The notes under the pieces: model-generated
Seen by the model: only the letters and a program-made list of their open reading frames with translations
Databases searched by the model: none
What the model was told of the DNA's origin: nothing
Assembly: GCF_003383095.1 (NCBI RefSeq)
Contig: NZ_PSYW01000002.1
Span: 434,001 to 498,000, forward strand
Length of the DNA: 64,000 nt
DNA from: Haloferax sp. Atlit-12N
Lineage (GTDB): Archaea; Halobacteriota; Halobacteria; Halobacteriales; Haloferacaceae
Reading direction: 5' to 3'
Shown: in pieces, positions 1 to 9,325 of the stretch
Position numbering within the stretch: the stretch's first letter is position 1
Layout of the letters: each line of letters begins with the position of its first letter
Made by a program: the position numbers and the translations under genes

Positions 1-1
1 C

Positions 2-1141
2 GGCTTGGTCGGCTTCCTCGCCTACGAGGCCGTCTACGACCTCTGGCTCGACGAGGTCGGCCGCGAGCGCCCCGACACCGACGACCCGGACGCCGAGTTC
101 GTCCTCACGACCCGGACTCTCTCGTTCGACCACCGCGAGGACGCCGTCCGCCTCGTCTGTACCCCCGTCGTCTCGCCCGACGACGACCCCGGCGAGGTGT
201 ACGACGACGTCGTCGCTGAGGCCGAACGCGTCGCCGAAAAGCTCCGGGCGGCGGACGACCCCTCGCCCGGCGGCTTCGAGCGAACCGGCGAGGAAGCCGG
301 CTCCCGCGAGGAGTACGAGGCCGCGGTCAGGAAGACGAAAGAACACGTCCGCGACGGCGACATCTATCAGGGCGTCATCTCGCGCACCCGGAAGCTCCAC
401 GGACAGGTCGACCCGGTCGGTCTGTACGCCTCGCTGCGCGAGGTGAACCCCTCGCCGTACATGTACCTGCTCCGGCACGGCGACCGGCGCGTCGTCGGCG
501 CGAGTCCCGAGACGCTCGTCTCAGTCAGGGGCGACCGCGTCGTCGTCAACCCCATCGCGGGCACGTGCCAGCGCGGCTCCGGGCCGGTCGAGGACCGCCG
601 TCTCGCCGGCGAACTCCTCGCGGACGGAAAGGAGCGCGCAGAGCACACGATGCTCGTCGACCTCGGCCGCAACGACGTGCGCCGGGTCTCGACGCCCGGC
701 AGCGTCCGCGTCGAGGACTTCATGAGCATCATCAAGTACAGCCACGTCCAGCACATCGAATCGACCGTCTCGGGGACGCTCGACCCCGACTCGGACGCCT
801 TCGACGCCACGCGCGCGACGTTCCCCGCGGGGACGCTCACCGGCGCGCCGAAGGTCCGCGCGATGGAGATTATCGACGACCTCGAAGACGAGCCTCGCGG
901 CGTCTACGGCGGCGGTGTCGGCTACTACTCGTGGACCGGCGACGCCGACATGGCTATCGTCATCCGGACCGCGACGGTCGAGTCCGACGGCTCGGAAGAC
1001 ACCATCACCGTCCGTGCGGGAGCCGGCATCGTCGCCGACTCCGACCCGACCGCGGAGTACGAGGAGACGGAACAGAAGATGGGCGGGGTGCTCGACGCCG
1101 TCCGCCGCATCGAGTACGGGACCGAGGAGGTGTCGCAATGA
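2..1141 (+). CDS. trpE: Anthranilate synthase component I (TrpE), 5' truncated
   Basis: Large subunit of anthranilate synthase, which converts chorismate and ammonia or glutamine to anthranilate, the first step of tryptophan synthesis. The reading frame is open at the window edge, so the N-terminus is missing; the TTG near the edge is not a real start. The chorismate-binding domain is visible as GASPETLV, GTCQRG, a lysine/glutamate segment around ADGKERAEH, the LVDLGRNDV block, FPAGTLTGAPK and the final AGAGIVADSDP block. The stop codon overlaps the start of trpG by four bases (ATGA), implying translational coupling to the glutamine amidotransferase. PabB is the main alternative; pairing with a dedicated TrpG fits either. 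Confidence 0.93.
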   Translation, partial: GLVGFLAYEAVYDLWLDEVGRERPDTDDPDAEFVLTTRTLSFDHREDAVRLVCTPVVSPDDDPGEVYDDVVAEAERVAEKLRAADDPSPGGFERTGEEAGSREEYEAAVRKTKEHVRDGDIYQGVISRTRKLHGQVDPVGLYASLREVNPSPYMYLLRHGDRRVVGASPETLVSVRGDRVVVNPIAGTCQRGSGPVEDRRLAGELLADGKERAEHTMLVDLGRNDVRRVSTPGSVRVEDFMSIIKYSHVQHIESTVSGTLDPDSDAFDATRATFPAGTLTGAPKVRAMEIIDDLEDEPRGVYGGGVGYYSWTGDADMAIVIRTATVESDGSEDTITVRAGAGIVADSDPTAEYEETEQKMGGVLDAVRRIEYGTEEVSQ

Positions 1142-1752
1142 TTCGGCTCGTCGTCGTCGACAACTTCGATTCGTTCACGTACAACCTCGTTGAGTACTTC
1201 TCCGAGCAGACCGTCGAGGGCGAACCGCTCGACATCGAGGTGCGAAAGAACACCGCGTCGCTCGACGAGATACGCGACCTGAACCCCGACGCCATCGTCA
1301 TCTCGCCGGGGCCGGGCCATCCGAAGAACGACCGCGACGTGGGCGTGACGAACGACGTGCTCACGGAGCTTTCGACCGAGATTCCGACCCTCGGCGTCTG
1401 CCTCGGCCTCGAAGCCGCAGTATACGCCTACGGCGGTACTATCGGCCACGCGCCGGAGCCGATTCACGGCAAGGCGTTCCCGGTCGACCACGACGGCGAG
1501 GGCGTCTTCGCCGGCCTCGAAGACGGTTTCCCGGCCGGGCGCTACCACTCGCTCGTCGCCACCGAAGTACCCGACTGCTTCGACGTCTCGGCGACGACCG
1601 ACCACGACGGCGAGGCGCTCGTGATGGGCGTCCGCCACCGCGAGCACCCTATCGAATGCGTCCAGTTCCACCCGGAGAGCGTGCTCACGGGGTCGGGACA
1701 CGGCGTCGTCAGAAACTTCCTCACGTCTGTCGCCGGCTTCGACGTGGCCTGA
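1138..1752 (+). CDS. trpG: Anthranilate synthase component II, glutamine amidotransferase (TrpG)
   Basis: Class I glutamine amidotransferase of 204 residues that supplies ammonia from glutamine to TrpE. The N-terminal VVDNFDSFTYNLVEY block is diagnostic of TrpG/PabA. SPGPGHP forms the oxyanion region, LGVCLG carries the nucleophilic Cys, and FHPESVLT supplies the catalytic His-Glu pair. The ATG lies inside the end of trpE and is preceded by a purine-rich GAGGAGGTG Shine-Dalgarno sequence, as expected for an internal operon gene. An unusual point is LGVCLGLEAAVYAYGG, where many homologues have LGVCLGHQ. The gene is full length. Confidence 0.93.
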   Translation: MIRLVVVDNFDSFTYNLVEYFSEQTVEGEPLDIEVRKNTASLDEIRDLNPDAIVISPGPGHPKNDRDVGVTNDVLTELSTEIPTLGVCLGLEAAVYAYGGTIGHAPEPIHGKAFPVDHDGEGVFAGLEDGFPAGRYHSLVATEVPDCFDVSATTDHDGEALVMGVRHREHPIECVQFHPESVLTGSGHGVVRNFLTSVAGFDVA

Positions 1753-1850
1753 GAGGGTCGGGTTCAGACGCGTCGAGGGACGACTGCTGAATCCGACTCT
1801 GCCGAGCTACCTTCTCTTTTCAGCCGCGGACAGACGGCTCTGCTGCCGCC

Positions 1851-2063
1851 TCAGAGGACGTTGATGCCGAAGAACGAAAGCAGCAGCAGCGCTCCGACGA
1901 TGATGGCGGCGATGGTGACCAGTCGCCACGCGACTTTGAGGAACAGTCGGCCGACGAGGATGACGACGGCGACGGCCACGAGCACCACGAGCATCTGACC
2001 GAGCGGCCCGGCGAGCAGGCCGCCGAGCTGTAACGGGGTGAGCGCGAGGGGTGTCAGTACCAT
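1851..2063 (-). CDS. Small two-helix membrane protein
   Basis: A 70-residue protein starting MVLTPLALTPLQLGG. It contains two hydrophobic segments, roughly residues 24-40 (MLVVLVAVAVVILVG) and 48-67 (LVTIAAIIVGALLLLSFFG), separated by a short basic stretch. I chose the internal ATG at 2063 over the longer upstream frame because the upstream part is low-quality sequence and an AAGCTTATCC TATA-like element lies about 25-30 bp before this ATG. It is convergent with trpG. I do not recognise a family; short two-helix proteins of this kind are common in haloarchaea. Function unknown. Confidence 0.7.
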   Translation of the reverse strand: MVLTPLALTPLQLGGLLAGPLGQMLVVLVAVAVVILVGRLFLKVAWRLVTIAAIIVGALLLLSFFGINVL

Positions 2064-2529
2064 ACCCCGATATGACACCCGTAGAGCGGATAAGCTTGTG
2101 GGCGGTCTCGTCTCGTGGTTCCGGTGTGATTTCTCCGCCGAAACGACCGATTTCGGCACCCCTGAGCTACCGGAAGATTTGAACATATGAATTCTGATAG
2201 TTGTGTGGATGTCGACTGTCCGGTCTCCCTTTATATCCTCTTCGGTGATGCGGCACCGTTCACCATGTGACGGTTTCAGAGCCGTCGTCTCCCCCCTCAC
2301 GTTCTACTGGATATCGACGCTACGTCTTGCGATTTCTTGCGGTGAGATTTCACTTCCGCTCCGCTCTAACTACGGTTATGTGGCTTCCGTCCGTTCTATG
2401 AATCCGTGCACTTCGGACCCGGTCGTCGGCCGCGAACGTATTTGAGTGAATTTTGATACGTTCGGGGCTGAGAGGCGCCCGAGTCCGAAGCCTTAACCGA
2501 CCACATCACCGACACCACTATCGTCACCA
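2064..2529. other. Intergenic region, no convincing gene
   Basis: The stretch between the small membrane protein and the nrdJ leader is AT-richer than its surroundings. A perfect 7-bp inverted repeat (GCCGAAA / TTTCGGC, 2137-2157, 7-nt loop) and a TTTATATC element near 2230 are the only structured signals. An 80-codon frame at 2203-2445 has poor composition and no homology that I recognise, so I do not call it a gene. Confidence 0.5.
2490..2499 (+). promoter_or_regulatory. Probable TATA element for nrdJ leader transcript
   Basis: The sequence gCCTTAACCg lies about 35 bp upstream of the ATG at 2530. A start of transcription 25-28 bp downstream would put the small leader ORF very near the 5' end and give nrdJ a leader of about 75 nt. 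Confidence 0.4.
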
Positions 2530-2598
2530 ATGAGCGGAATTTCCGGACACTATCGATGCGACCTCGCCCGAACCCGGCTCGGGCGGGAGGGACAGTAA
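2530..2598 (+). CDS. Possible 22-residue leader ORF upstream of nrdJ
   Basis: A 22-codon frame (MSGISGHYRCDLARTRLGREG...) begins just downstream of the probable promoter and ends with TAA one base before the nrdJ ATG. A GGAGGG Shine-Dalgarno-like stretch for nrdJ lies inside its last codons, so ribosomes ending here would be positioned to restart on nrdJ. Third positions are moderately GC-rich. It could be a translated microprotein, a coupling leader or chance. It is too short for a homology judgement by eye. Confidence 0.35.
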   Translation: MSGISGHYRCDLARTRLGREGQ

Positions 2599-2599
2599 G

Positions 2600-5500
2600 A
2601 TGAGCGACGCGAACCTCTCGACGGACGAACTCGTGCTTCCGGTCAAGCGGACCGAAGGCGAGACCCTCGAAGCGCGGATGACGGGAAACGCCTACAGTAA
2701 CATTCTCCCCGCCCGCTACCTCCGCAAGGACGCCGACGGCGACCTCGTCGAGACGCAGGAGGACCTGTTCCCCCGCGTCGCGAAGAACATCGCGCTCGCC
2801 GAGGCCGTCTTCGAGGCCGAACAGCGCGACACCGAAATTACGGTCACACCCGACCTCATCAAGCCGGACCACCCGCGCCGCGACGAACTCGCCGCGGAGG
2901 TCTTCGGCAAGGGCGTCACGGCCGATGACGACGACGCCGAGGCGACCCTCTCGGTGTATAACGTCAACAAGTTCGCCTACGACACCCTCGTTCCCGAACT
3001 CCCCGAGGAGGTACGCGAGGTCGTCGTCGAGAAGCGCGAGACGTTCGAAGAGATGATGGGACAGCTCTCCTTTATGCCGAACTCGCCGACGCTGATGAAC
3101 GCCGGCGACGAACTCCAGCAGCTTTCGGCCTGTTTCGTCGACTCCCCCGGCGACGACATCACCGACATCCACCAGACGGCCAAGGAGGCCGCCGAGGTGT
3201 TCCAGTCCGGCGGCGGCATGGGCTACGCCTTCTGGAAGCTCCGCCCCTACGGCGACGCGGTCGGTTCGACCGGCGGCATCGCCTCCGGCCCCATCACGTT
3301 CATGCGGACGTTCGACCAGATGTGCGAGACCATCGCGCAGGGCGGTGCGCGCCGCGGCGCGCAGATGGGCGTCATGCGCGTTAGCCACCCCGACGTCATC
3401 CAGTTCCTCCACGCGAAGAACAAGGACGTCTCGCTCGCGCACACGCTCCGCCTGAACGACCCCGACGACTTCACCCACACCAAGTTCGTCGACGCGCTCG
3501 ACGAGGCGCGCGAACTCATCGACGAGGACGGCCGCGTCCCCAAGCACCTCCGCAACGCAGTCGAGGGCCACCTCTCGAACTTCAACATCTCCGTCGGCAT
3601 CACCGACGGCTTCATGGAGGCGCTGTACAACGACGAGGAGTTCGTCTTCACGAACCCCCGCACCGAAGAGCCGCACGTCGCCACGCCGCAGACGAAGGAA
3701 ATCTACGACATGTTCGGTCTCGGCGAGTACGTCGAGGTCGGCGAGGTTCTCTCGGTCCCCGCGAAGGAACTCTGGGACCAGATTATCGAGGGCGCGTGGG
3801 AGAACGGCGAACCCGGCGTCGTCTACCTCGAACGCGCGAACAAGCAGCACTCCTTCGACGTCGAAAAGCACCCCGACCACCGCATCCTCGCGACCAACCC
3901 CTGCGGCGAACAGCCGCTCGAGGAGTACGAGGCGTGTAACCTCGGCCACATCAACCTCTCGACGCTCGTTGCGGAGGACTCGCCCGACTGGCGCGTCTGG
4001 TACGACGCCCACGGCGACGAGTACGACTCGCTTGAAGCCGCGACGGACGCCTTCCTCGAAGACGCCGTCGACTGGGAGGAGTTCAACCACCGCATCGAAA
4101 ACGGCACGCGCTTCCTCGAAAACGTCGTCACGATGTCGGACTTCCCGGTCGAGAAGATCGAAGAGAAGGTCCGCGAACTCCGTAAAATCGGACTTGGCAT
4201 CATGGGGCTCGCCCAGATGTACATCCAGCTCGGCGTCCGCTACGGCTCCGACGAGGGCAACGAAATCGCCCAGCAGCTCATGACCCACATCAACCACGGG
4301 TCCAAGCGGGCGTCCCACGAACTCGCCGAAGAACGCGGCCCGTTCGAGGCATGGGAGGACTCGAAGTACGCGAACCCGACCGAGTACCGCGAGTGGTTCG
4401 AACACCACACCGGCGAATCCGCCGACGACTGGGAAGACGGCTACCCCATCCGCAACCACAACACGACGACCATCGCCCCGACGGGCACCACGTCGATGGT
4501 GTCGAACACCACCGGCGGTTGTGAACCCATCTACAACGTCGCCTACTACAAGAACGTCTCCGACGACGTGCAGGGCGACGAGATGCTCGTCGAGTTCGAC
4601 GACTACTTCCTCCGCGTGCTGGAGGCCAACGACATCGACGTCGAGGCCGTCAAGCGCGAGGCTCAAGACCAGATGGCCAACAACGAGTTCGACGGCCTCT
4701 CCTCGCTGTCGACGGTTCCGGACGCCATCTCCGAACTGTTCGTCGTGACCTCCGACCTCGCAGGTATCGAGCACGCGGGCGTCCAGTGCGCCCTCCAGAG
4801 CGGCGTCGACTCCGCCATCTCGAAGACCTGTAACTTCCCGAACAGCGCCTCGAAAGAGGACATGGACGAGGTCTACCGCTACATCTACGACCACGGCGGC
4901 AAGGGCGTCACCGTCTACCGCGACGGCACCCGCTCGAAGCAGGTGCTCACCACGCGCGCGAAGAACACCGAATTCTCCGACGACGAGGAGGCCGCCGAGG
5001 CCATCGTCTCGCAGATTCGCGACGTGTTCGGCGACGTGGAGGCGTTCCTCGAATCCGAGGAGGTTTCGGACCTCATCGGCAGCGAACTCGAACTCGCGTT
5101 CGCCGACTCCCCGAGCGACGTCGGCAAGAAGCGCCCCCGCCCAGACGTGCTGTACGGCGTCACCCAGCGCATCGATACCGGCTACGGGAAGCTCTACGTC
5201 AACATCAACGAGGACGAACACGGCGAGCCGTTCGAGCTGTTCGCCAACATCGGTAACTCCGGCGGCTTCACCGCCTCCTTCACCGAGGCGCTCGCCAAGA
5301 CCGTCTCCACGTCGCTCCGCTCGGGCGTCGACCCCGAGGAGATTGCGAACGAACTGAAGGGAATCCGGAGCCCGAAGGTCGCCTGGGACAAAGGCGAGCA
5401 GATTAACTCCATCCCGGACGCCATCGGCACCGCGATGCGCCGGTACCTCGACGGCGACATCGACAAGGGCTACCCGCAACAGCAGAACCTGACCGAGGTC

Positions 5501-5701
5501 GAAGCCGAGGCCGCCGCGGCCGAGGACACGAACACCGACGGCGGCGTCGCCGTCGACGACGGGTCCGACGGTAACTCTGACGCCGTCGCGGACCTGCTCG
5601 CGGCGGGCGAGAGCCCCGAGTGTCCCGAGTGCGGCGAGATGGACCTCTACTACTCCGAAGGCTGTAAGACCTGCCAGAACTGCGGCTGGTCCGAGTGCTG
5701 A
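2600..5701 (+). CDS. nrdJ: Adenosylcobalamin-dependent ribonucleoside-diphosphate reductase (class II)
   Basis: A 1033-residue class II ribonucleotide reductase that makes deoxyribonucleotides using coenzyme B12, without a small subunit. The first redox Cys is near residue 178 in SACFVDSPGDD. The finger-loop motif NPCGEQPLEEYEACNL follows near residue 432, then GLGIMGLAQMYIQLG and the APTGTTSMVSNTTGGCEP phosphate/active-site block. A C-terminal region ends in a zinc-ribbon-like tail with six cysteines (CPEC, CKTC, CGWSEC) typical of NrdJ and probably used for re-reduction. No intein interrupts the gene, although inteins are frequent in this family in haloarchaea. A GGAGGG stretch upstream supports the ATG at 2600. 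Confidence 0.95.
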   Translation: MSDANLSTDELVLPVKRTEGETLEARMTGNAYSNILPARYLRKDADGDLVETQEDLFPRVAKNIALAEAVFEAEQRDTEITVTPDLIKPDHPRRDELAAEVFGKGVTADDDDAEATLSVYNVNKFAYDTLVPELPEEVREVVVEKRETFEEMMGQLSFMPNSPTLMNAGDELQQLSACFVDSPGDDITDIHQTAKEAAEVFQSGGGMGYAFWKLRPYGDAVGSTGGIASGPITFMRTFDQMCETIAQGGARRGAQMGVMRVSHPDVIQFLHAKNKDVSLAHTLRLNDPDDFTHTKFVDALDEARELIDEDGRVPKHLRNAVEGHLSNFNISVGITDGFMEALYNDEEFVFTNPRTEEPHVATPQTKEIYDMFGLGEYVEVGEVLSVPAKELWDQIIEGAWENGEPGVVYLERANKQHSFDVEKHPDHRILATNPCGEQPLEEYEACNLGHINLSTLVAEDSPDWRVWYDAHGDEYDSLEAATDAFLEDAVDWEEFNHRIENGTRFLENVVTMSDFPVEKIEEKVRELRKIGLGIMGLAQMYIQLGVRYGSDEGNEIAQQLMTHINHGSKRASHELAEERGPFEAWEDSKYANPTEYREWFEHHTGESADDWEDGYPIRNHNTTTIAPTGTTSMVSNTTGGCEPIYNVAYYKNVSDDVQGDEMLVEFDDYFLRVLEANDIDVEAVKREAQDQMANNEFDGLSSLSTVPDAISELFVVTSDLAGIEHAGVQCALQSGVDSAISKTCNFPNSASKEDMDEVYRYIYDHGGKGVTVYRDGTRSKQVLTTRAKNTEFSDDEEAAEAIVSQIRDVFGDVEAFLESEEVSDLIGSELELAFADSPSDVGKKRPRPDVLYGVTQRIDTGYGKLYVNINEDEHGEPFELFANIGNSGGFTASFTEALAKTVSTSLRSGVDPEEIANELKGIRSPKVAWDKGEQINSIPDAIGTAMRRYLDGDIDKGYPQQQNLTEVEAEAAAAEDTNTDGGVAVDDGSDGNSDAVADLLAAGESPECPECGEMDLYYSEGCKTCQNCGWSEC

Positions 5702-6475
5702 ACGCGAGACGGTAATTCGCCACCGTCGCTGTCTCGTCCGTCACTCGATTTCCGCTCTTTTCGTTTTGCGCTCTCCATTCCCCACGAGCCAGTTCTCTCT
5801 AGTCTCGCTGGCGTGTCCGACACGAAGGTCTCGTTGAGGCCGGCGGGAGAGACACGCCAATAGCGGACCATTGCTCGCCCAGTGACCTCCTCTGCTCGGG
5901 GACAGCCATCGCTCTCTCGTGATGGACTGCCCGTCGACGACAGGAGAACTGCAGCGAACTGGAGTGCGACTGTGGAGACCGCGCCCGTATCGCTCCTGTG
6001 ACTCCACGCTGTTCGAGACGACGTGTATCGACCGACGAGACGAGAGACGCATTCGTCGGCCGTTGTCGTCTGCGTCGTACGTCGTGAACTGCGAGCGCGT
6101 CGGCCCACGTCGTCGGTCACGACTGCCATCGGTCTCGGCTCACTCACGGCGGTCGACCAGCCGTCGCCCGGTGCAATTCGTTCTCCACAGGTCGCCGACG
6201 GAACGCGAAGGCTGGCCTTCGATGAAACCAAACCACGCACAGCGACTGGGAAGGACAAAGACCACCTCGGTACGACCGCGCGTCTCGGTTCCGTATCGCC
6301 GTCTGGTCGTCAAGCGGAGTCGTCGCCACTAGCTGGTGTTGACTTCGAGGTCTACATGTCGCGACGCGACTCGCTGTTTGACTGCGTGACGACTGTCGAC
6401 GCGAGTGCTGCGGCTATCGGGTCAGCGTCGAAAGAAAGGAAAAACGCCGGGAAGAGTCCCGGTGGTTAGCTGTCG
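5702..6475. other. Long gene-free stretch downstream of nrdJ and the S-layer gene
   Basis: About 770 bp between two convergent genes. Open frames exist on both strands but read as arginine/serine-rich shadows without hydrophobic cores or motifs, and GC content is lower than in the flanking genes. Apart from the S-layer terminator hairpin at its right end I see no recognisable element. It may be an insertion scar or decayed sequence. Confidence 0.5.
6436..6462 (-). terminator. Intrinsic-type terminator of the S-layer gene
   Basis: On the minus strand, just after the stop codon, a perfect 6-bp stem (CCGGGA / TCCCGG at 6447-6452 and 6457-6462) with a 4-nt loop is followed by a T-rich tract reading GTTTTTCCTTTC. 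A strong terminator fits a very highly expressed gene. Confidence 0.65.
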
Positions 6476-9187
6476 TTAGTTGTCGCGGCGGACCGCGAGG
6501 AGCGCAGCGGCGACGAGCGCGACGAGGGCGACAACGACACCGAAGCCGGGCGTCTGGGACGACGTGGTGGTCGTCTCAGCCGTCGTGGTGGCGGCGGTGG
6601 TCGTCGTAGCCTCAGTCGTGGTCGTCGTGTCTGCGGTCGTCGTGGTGTCAGCCGTCGTCGTGGTGTCCACAGCCGTCGTGGTGGAGGTTTCCACGGACTC
6701 GACGACGTTGCCGTCGACTTCCTCGTCGGACGCGACGCCACCGTCAGCCGTGACGGTGAACGTGTCGCCGACGCTCTGCTCGGAGAAGTCGAAGCTACCG
6801 GAGAACGCGCCGTCTGCCTGGACGTAGACCGTCGCGGTCTTCAGGAAGCGCGGCTGCGTGTCACCGTCGGACTCCACGCGGAGCGTGAGTTCCGTACCGG
6901 GCGCGACGTTCGAGGAGCCAGAGATCATCTGGTCCGCAGCGTTCGTCACGTTAACCGGGTCGGCGTCGAACGTGTGTTCGGGTTCGACGTGCTCGTAGGA
7001 GTCGGTTGCCGACGAGTTGTCGTCAACGAGCGCAAGGTTGGAGGAAGAGACCTCGTCTTCCTCGATCATCTTGAACTGGACGTTGAACGAGTCGTCGTCG
7101 TCAACGTTGACAGTACCGGCGTTCTTCTCAGAGGTCTGGAGAACACCGTCGTCGTTCTCGTCGCGGTAGGCGTCGATCTCGTCCGAGTCGAACACGACGA
7201 AGTACGTGTCGTTGTCGCCGTCTGCAACAACAGAGGCGTTAGCGACATCGAGGATCTTCGGGTCGCGGTTCGGGTCGGGGTTCGTCTGGTTGATCGTCAG
7301 ACGGTAGGAGTCGTCGTAACCGTTGCCGGTCGCGAAGAAGTTCGGCGTCTCGTCGTCCTGGGCACCCGTCGTGCCCTCGAGACCGGAGGCCTCGATCTGG
7401 ACGACAACCTGGTCTTCGAACGCGATCTGGCTGTCTTCAGTGATGTTACCGTTCTCGAGCGCCTCGGTGACCTCGTCGAGGTCCGTCAGCGACTCGCCGG
7501 CCGGGGCGGTCCACGTGCGGACCGCGGAGACGCCGCCTTCCTCCATGACGAGGGTTGCGACGTTCTCGCTGTCAGAGACTGCGCTGCCCGTGCGGACTTC
7601 GAGGTCGTAATCGCCAGCGTCGATGAGGTTGCTGGTCGCGAGGCCGACTTCGGCCACGCCGTCGTTACCAGACAGGATGTCATCGTCGCTGTCTTCGACG
7701 TCGAAGACGCTGCTCGGGTTGTTGTTACCGGAGGCGGTGGACTTCGAGGAGTCCCAGAGGAGGATGACTTCGCCGTCGTCGTTACCGTCTTCGACGGTGA
7801 CGTTAGCGGCGTAGCCCTGCTCGAAGCTACCGATGGAGACCGTTGCGGTGTCAGTGTTCTCGACGGTCACCGGGATGGAGACGACGTCGCCGCGCTGCTC
7901 GGTGATGACGGCTTCGCCGAAGTCGGCGGAGCCCTCACCGGCGTCTTCCACGGTGATGGTGTCGGATTCGACGGAGACACCGGAGGCCGTGTCGGTCACT
8001 TCGACCGTGTAGTCGCCAGTGTCGAGGTCGAGGTCGCTCGCGTTGAACTCGAAGTCGTATTCACCCTGACCGTTGAGGTCGACAGTCATGCTCCCGTCGT
8101 CGACTTCGTCGCCGTCGTCGTCGAGGAGAGCGATCTTGACGTTCTCGCGGTCGGAGTTCGCGTTGACCGTACCTTCGATGAGGTCCTCGTCGGTGACGTT
8201 CAGGTCGTCGATGGAGACCTCGAGACCGAGGTCACGGACCTGAATCTTCTCGTCGAGGGTGTTACCGATGGTGATGTTGTAGCGCTGGAGCTCACGGTCG
8301 GACGTGTCGAACGTGTAGACCGCGGAGGTCGAGCCGGTCGAACCGGAGCGGAAGAAGCTCTCGACGTCGTCCTGACTGTCGTCAGATTCGACTTCGACAG
8401 CCGTACCGATGCTACCGCCCGTTGCTGCAACGGTCTCGCCCTTGTAGGCGTCGGTGACGGAGACAGAGTTGTCGTCCGTGACCGTGACCGTCGCGACGGT
8501 GACCGTCGAGTTGTAGTCGTCGTCGAGACCCTCTTCGAGCTCGTTGCCCTCGGTGTCTTCGACACCTTCGAGGTTCACGACGATGTCACCGGTGTAGAGG
8601 TCGTTCGTCTGGATGACGAGCTGACCGGGGTTGTTCTGAGTCGGACCGGAGGAAACAACCTGGTTGGTGACCTCTTCGCCGTCCTGGTACACTTCGATGT
8701 TGCCAGCGAAGTTGTCAACTTCCTCGTTGAACGAGAGTTCGAGGAGGTCGTTGCTGCCGTCGTTGTAGTGGACGGCGGAGATGAGCTCAGGCTCGTCGTT
8801 GTTGCTGAGGGTAACGGAGTTACCCTGAACGTCAGCAGCCGACGGGTCGGACTCGTTGGTCACGACACCGACGGTGTACGTACCAGCAGTCACACTGCTG
8901 GCGTCGAGCGTCTCGTTGAGCTCAGTGTCGCCACCGAGCGAGGTGTTGGACGTGGACAGTTCACCGGAGTCGAACTGGCCGTTATCGTTCGTGTCGAGAT
9001 AGGCCGTTGCGTTGTCTTCGAATCCACTGAGCGTCGCGTTCACGTACACTGTGTCGTCGGACACAGTACCGGAAACGTTGGACGCATCAGCAGCAGCACT
9101 ACCCGTAAACGCGATGGACCCGGCGAAAACCGAGAAGACCATCAGCGCAGCGAGGAGTACCGCGCGGATTTGCTTATTGCGTGTCAT
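6476..9187 (-). CDS. csg: S-layer glycoprotein with PGF-CTERM anchor
   Basis: A 903-residue secreted surface protein that probably forms the cell's S-layer lattice. It has a Sec signal peptide (basic start MTRNKQIRAV, hydrophobic core, cleavage near GSAAA/DAS around residue 33). A long acidic beta-rich ectodomain follows, with many N-glycosylation sequons (NVS, NAT, NTS and NET within the first 80 residues). Near the C-terminus is a threonine-rich, probably O-glycosylated stalk, then TPGFG, a hydrophobic helix and the RRDN end, the PGF-CTERM signal processed by archaeosortase A. The ATG at 9187 is chosen because the signal peptide starts there. The ectodomain does not match the H. volcanii S-layer protein as I recall it, beyond the two ends. 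Confidence 0.87.
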   Translation of the reverse strand: MTRNKQIRAVLLAALMVFSVFAGSIAFTGSAAADASNVSGTVSDDTVYVNATLSGFEDNATAYLDTNDNGQFDSGELSTSNTSLGGDTELNETLDASSVTAGTYTVGVVTNESDPSAADVQGNSVTLSNNDEPELISAVHYNDGSNDLLELSFNEEVDNFAGNIEVYQDGEEVTNQVVSSGPTQNNPGQLVIQTNDLYTGDIVVNLEGVEDTEGNELEEGLDDDYNSTVTVATVTVTDDNSVSVTDAYKGETVAATGGSIGTAVEVESDDSQDDVESFFRSGSTGSTSAVYTFDTSDRELQRYNITIGNTLDEKIQVRDLGLEVSIDDLNVTDEDLIEGTVNANSDRENVKIALLDDDGDEVDDGSMTVDLNGQGEYDFEFNASDLDLDTGDYTVEVTDTASGVSVESDTITVEDAGEGSADFGEAVITEQRGDVVSIPVTVENTDTATVSIGSFEQGYAANVTVEDGNDDGEVILLWDSSKSTASGNNNPSSVFDVEDSDDDILSGNDGVAEVGLATSNLIDAGDYDLEVRTGSAVSDSENVATLVMEEGGVSAVRTWTAPAGESLTDLDEVTEALENGNITEDSQIAFEDQVVVQIEASGLEGTTGAQDDETPNFFATGNGYDDSYRLTINQTNPDPNRDPKILDVANASVVADGDNDTYFVVFDSDEIDAYRDENDDGVLQTSEKNAGTVNVDDDDSFNVQFKMIEEDEVSSSNLALVDDNSSATDSYEHVEPEHTFDADPVNVTNAADQMISGSSNVAPGTELTLRVESDGDTQPRFLKTATVYVQADGAFSGSFDFSEQSVGDTFTVTADGGVASDEEVDGNVVESVETSTTTAVDTTTTADTTTTADTTTTTEATTTTAATTTAETTTTSSQTPGFGVVVALVALVAAALLAVRRDN

Positions 9188-9325
9188 TGTTGATGGATGT
9201 TGCAGTCGGGGACATCGTTTTCGTCGGCCCTCGGACGGAACCAAGCCGGGCAGAACCCGGGCCGAGGCGAGGTACTCACAGATGCCTCCGTGGGCAGGGG
9301 TACAGTTTGCTCTGTTGACCGTTCG

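Noticed and set aside
2203..2445. 80-codon frame upstream of nrdJ
   Set aside because: No promoter at the right place, poor third-position GC and no recognisable motif.
2400..2600. Cobalamin riboswitch upstream of the B12-dependent reductase
   Set aside because: No B12-box-like conserved core is visible and the predicted leader is under 100 nt.
2396..5479. Very long antisense open frame of about 1000 codons opposite nrdJ
   Set aside because: It follows from high-GC codon bias of the real gene; its translation is Val/Arg/Asp-rich shadow sequence without motifs.
5650..6469. Several open frames of 100-200 codons on both strands
   Set aside because: Arg/Ser-rich, overlapping on both strands, no hydrophobic core or conserved block; none stands out.
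6974..9193. Long open frame on the plus strand opposite the S-layer gene
   Set aside because: Composition is the typical reversed shadow (Val/Asp/Arg rich); the minus-strand protein has a signal peptide, sequons and PGF-CTERM.
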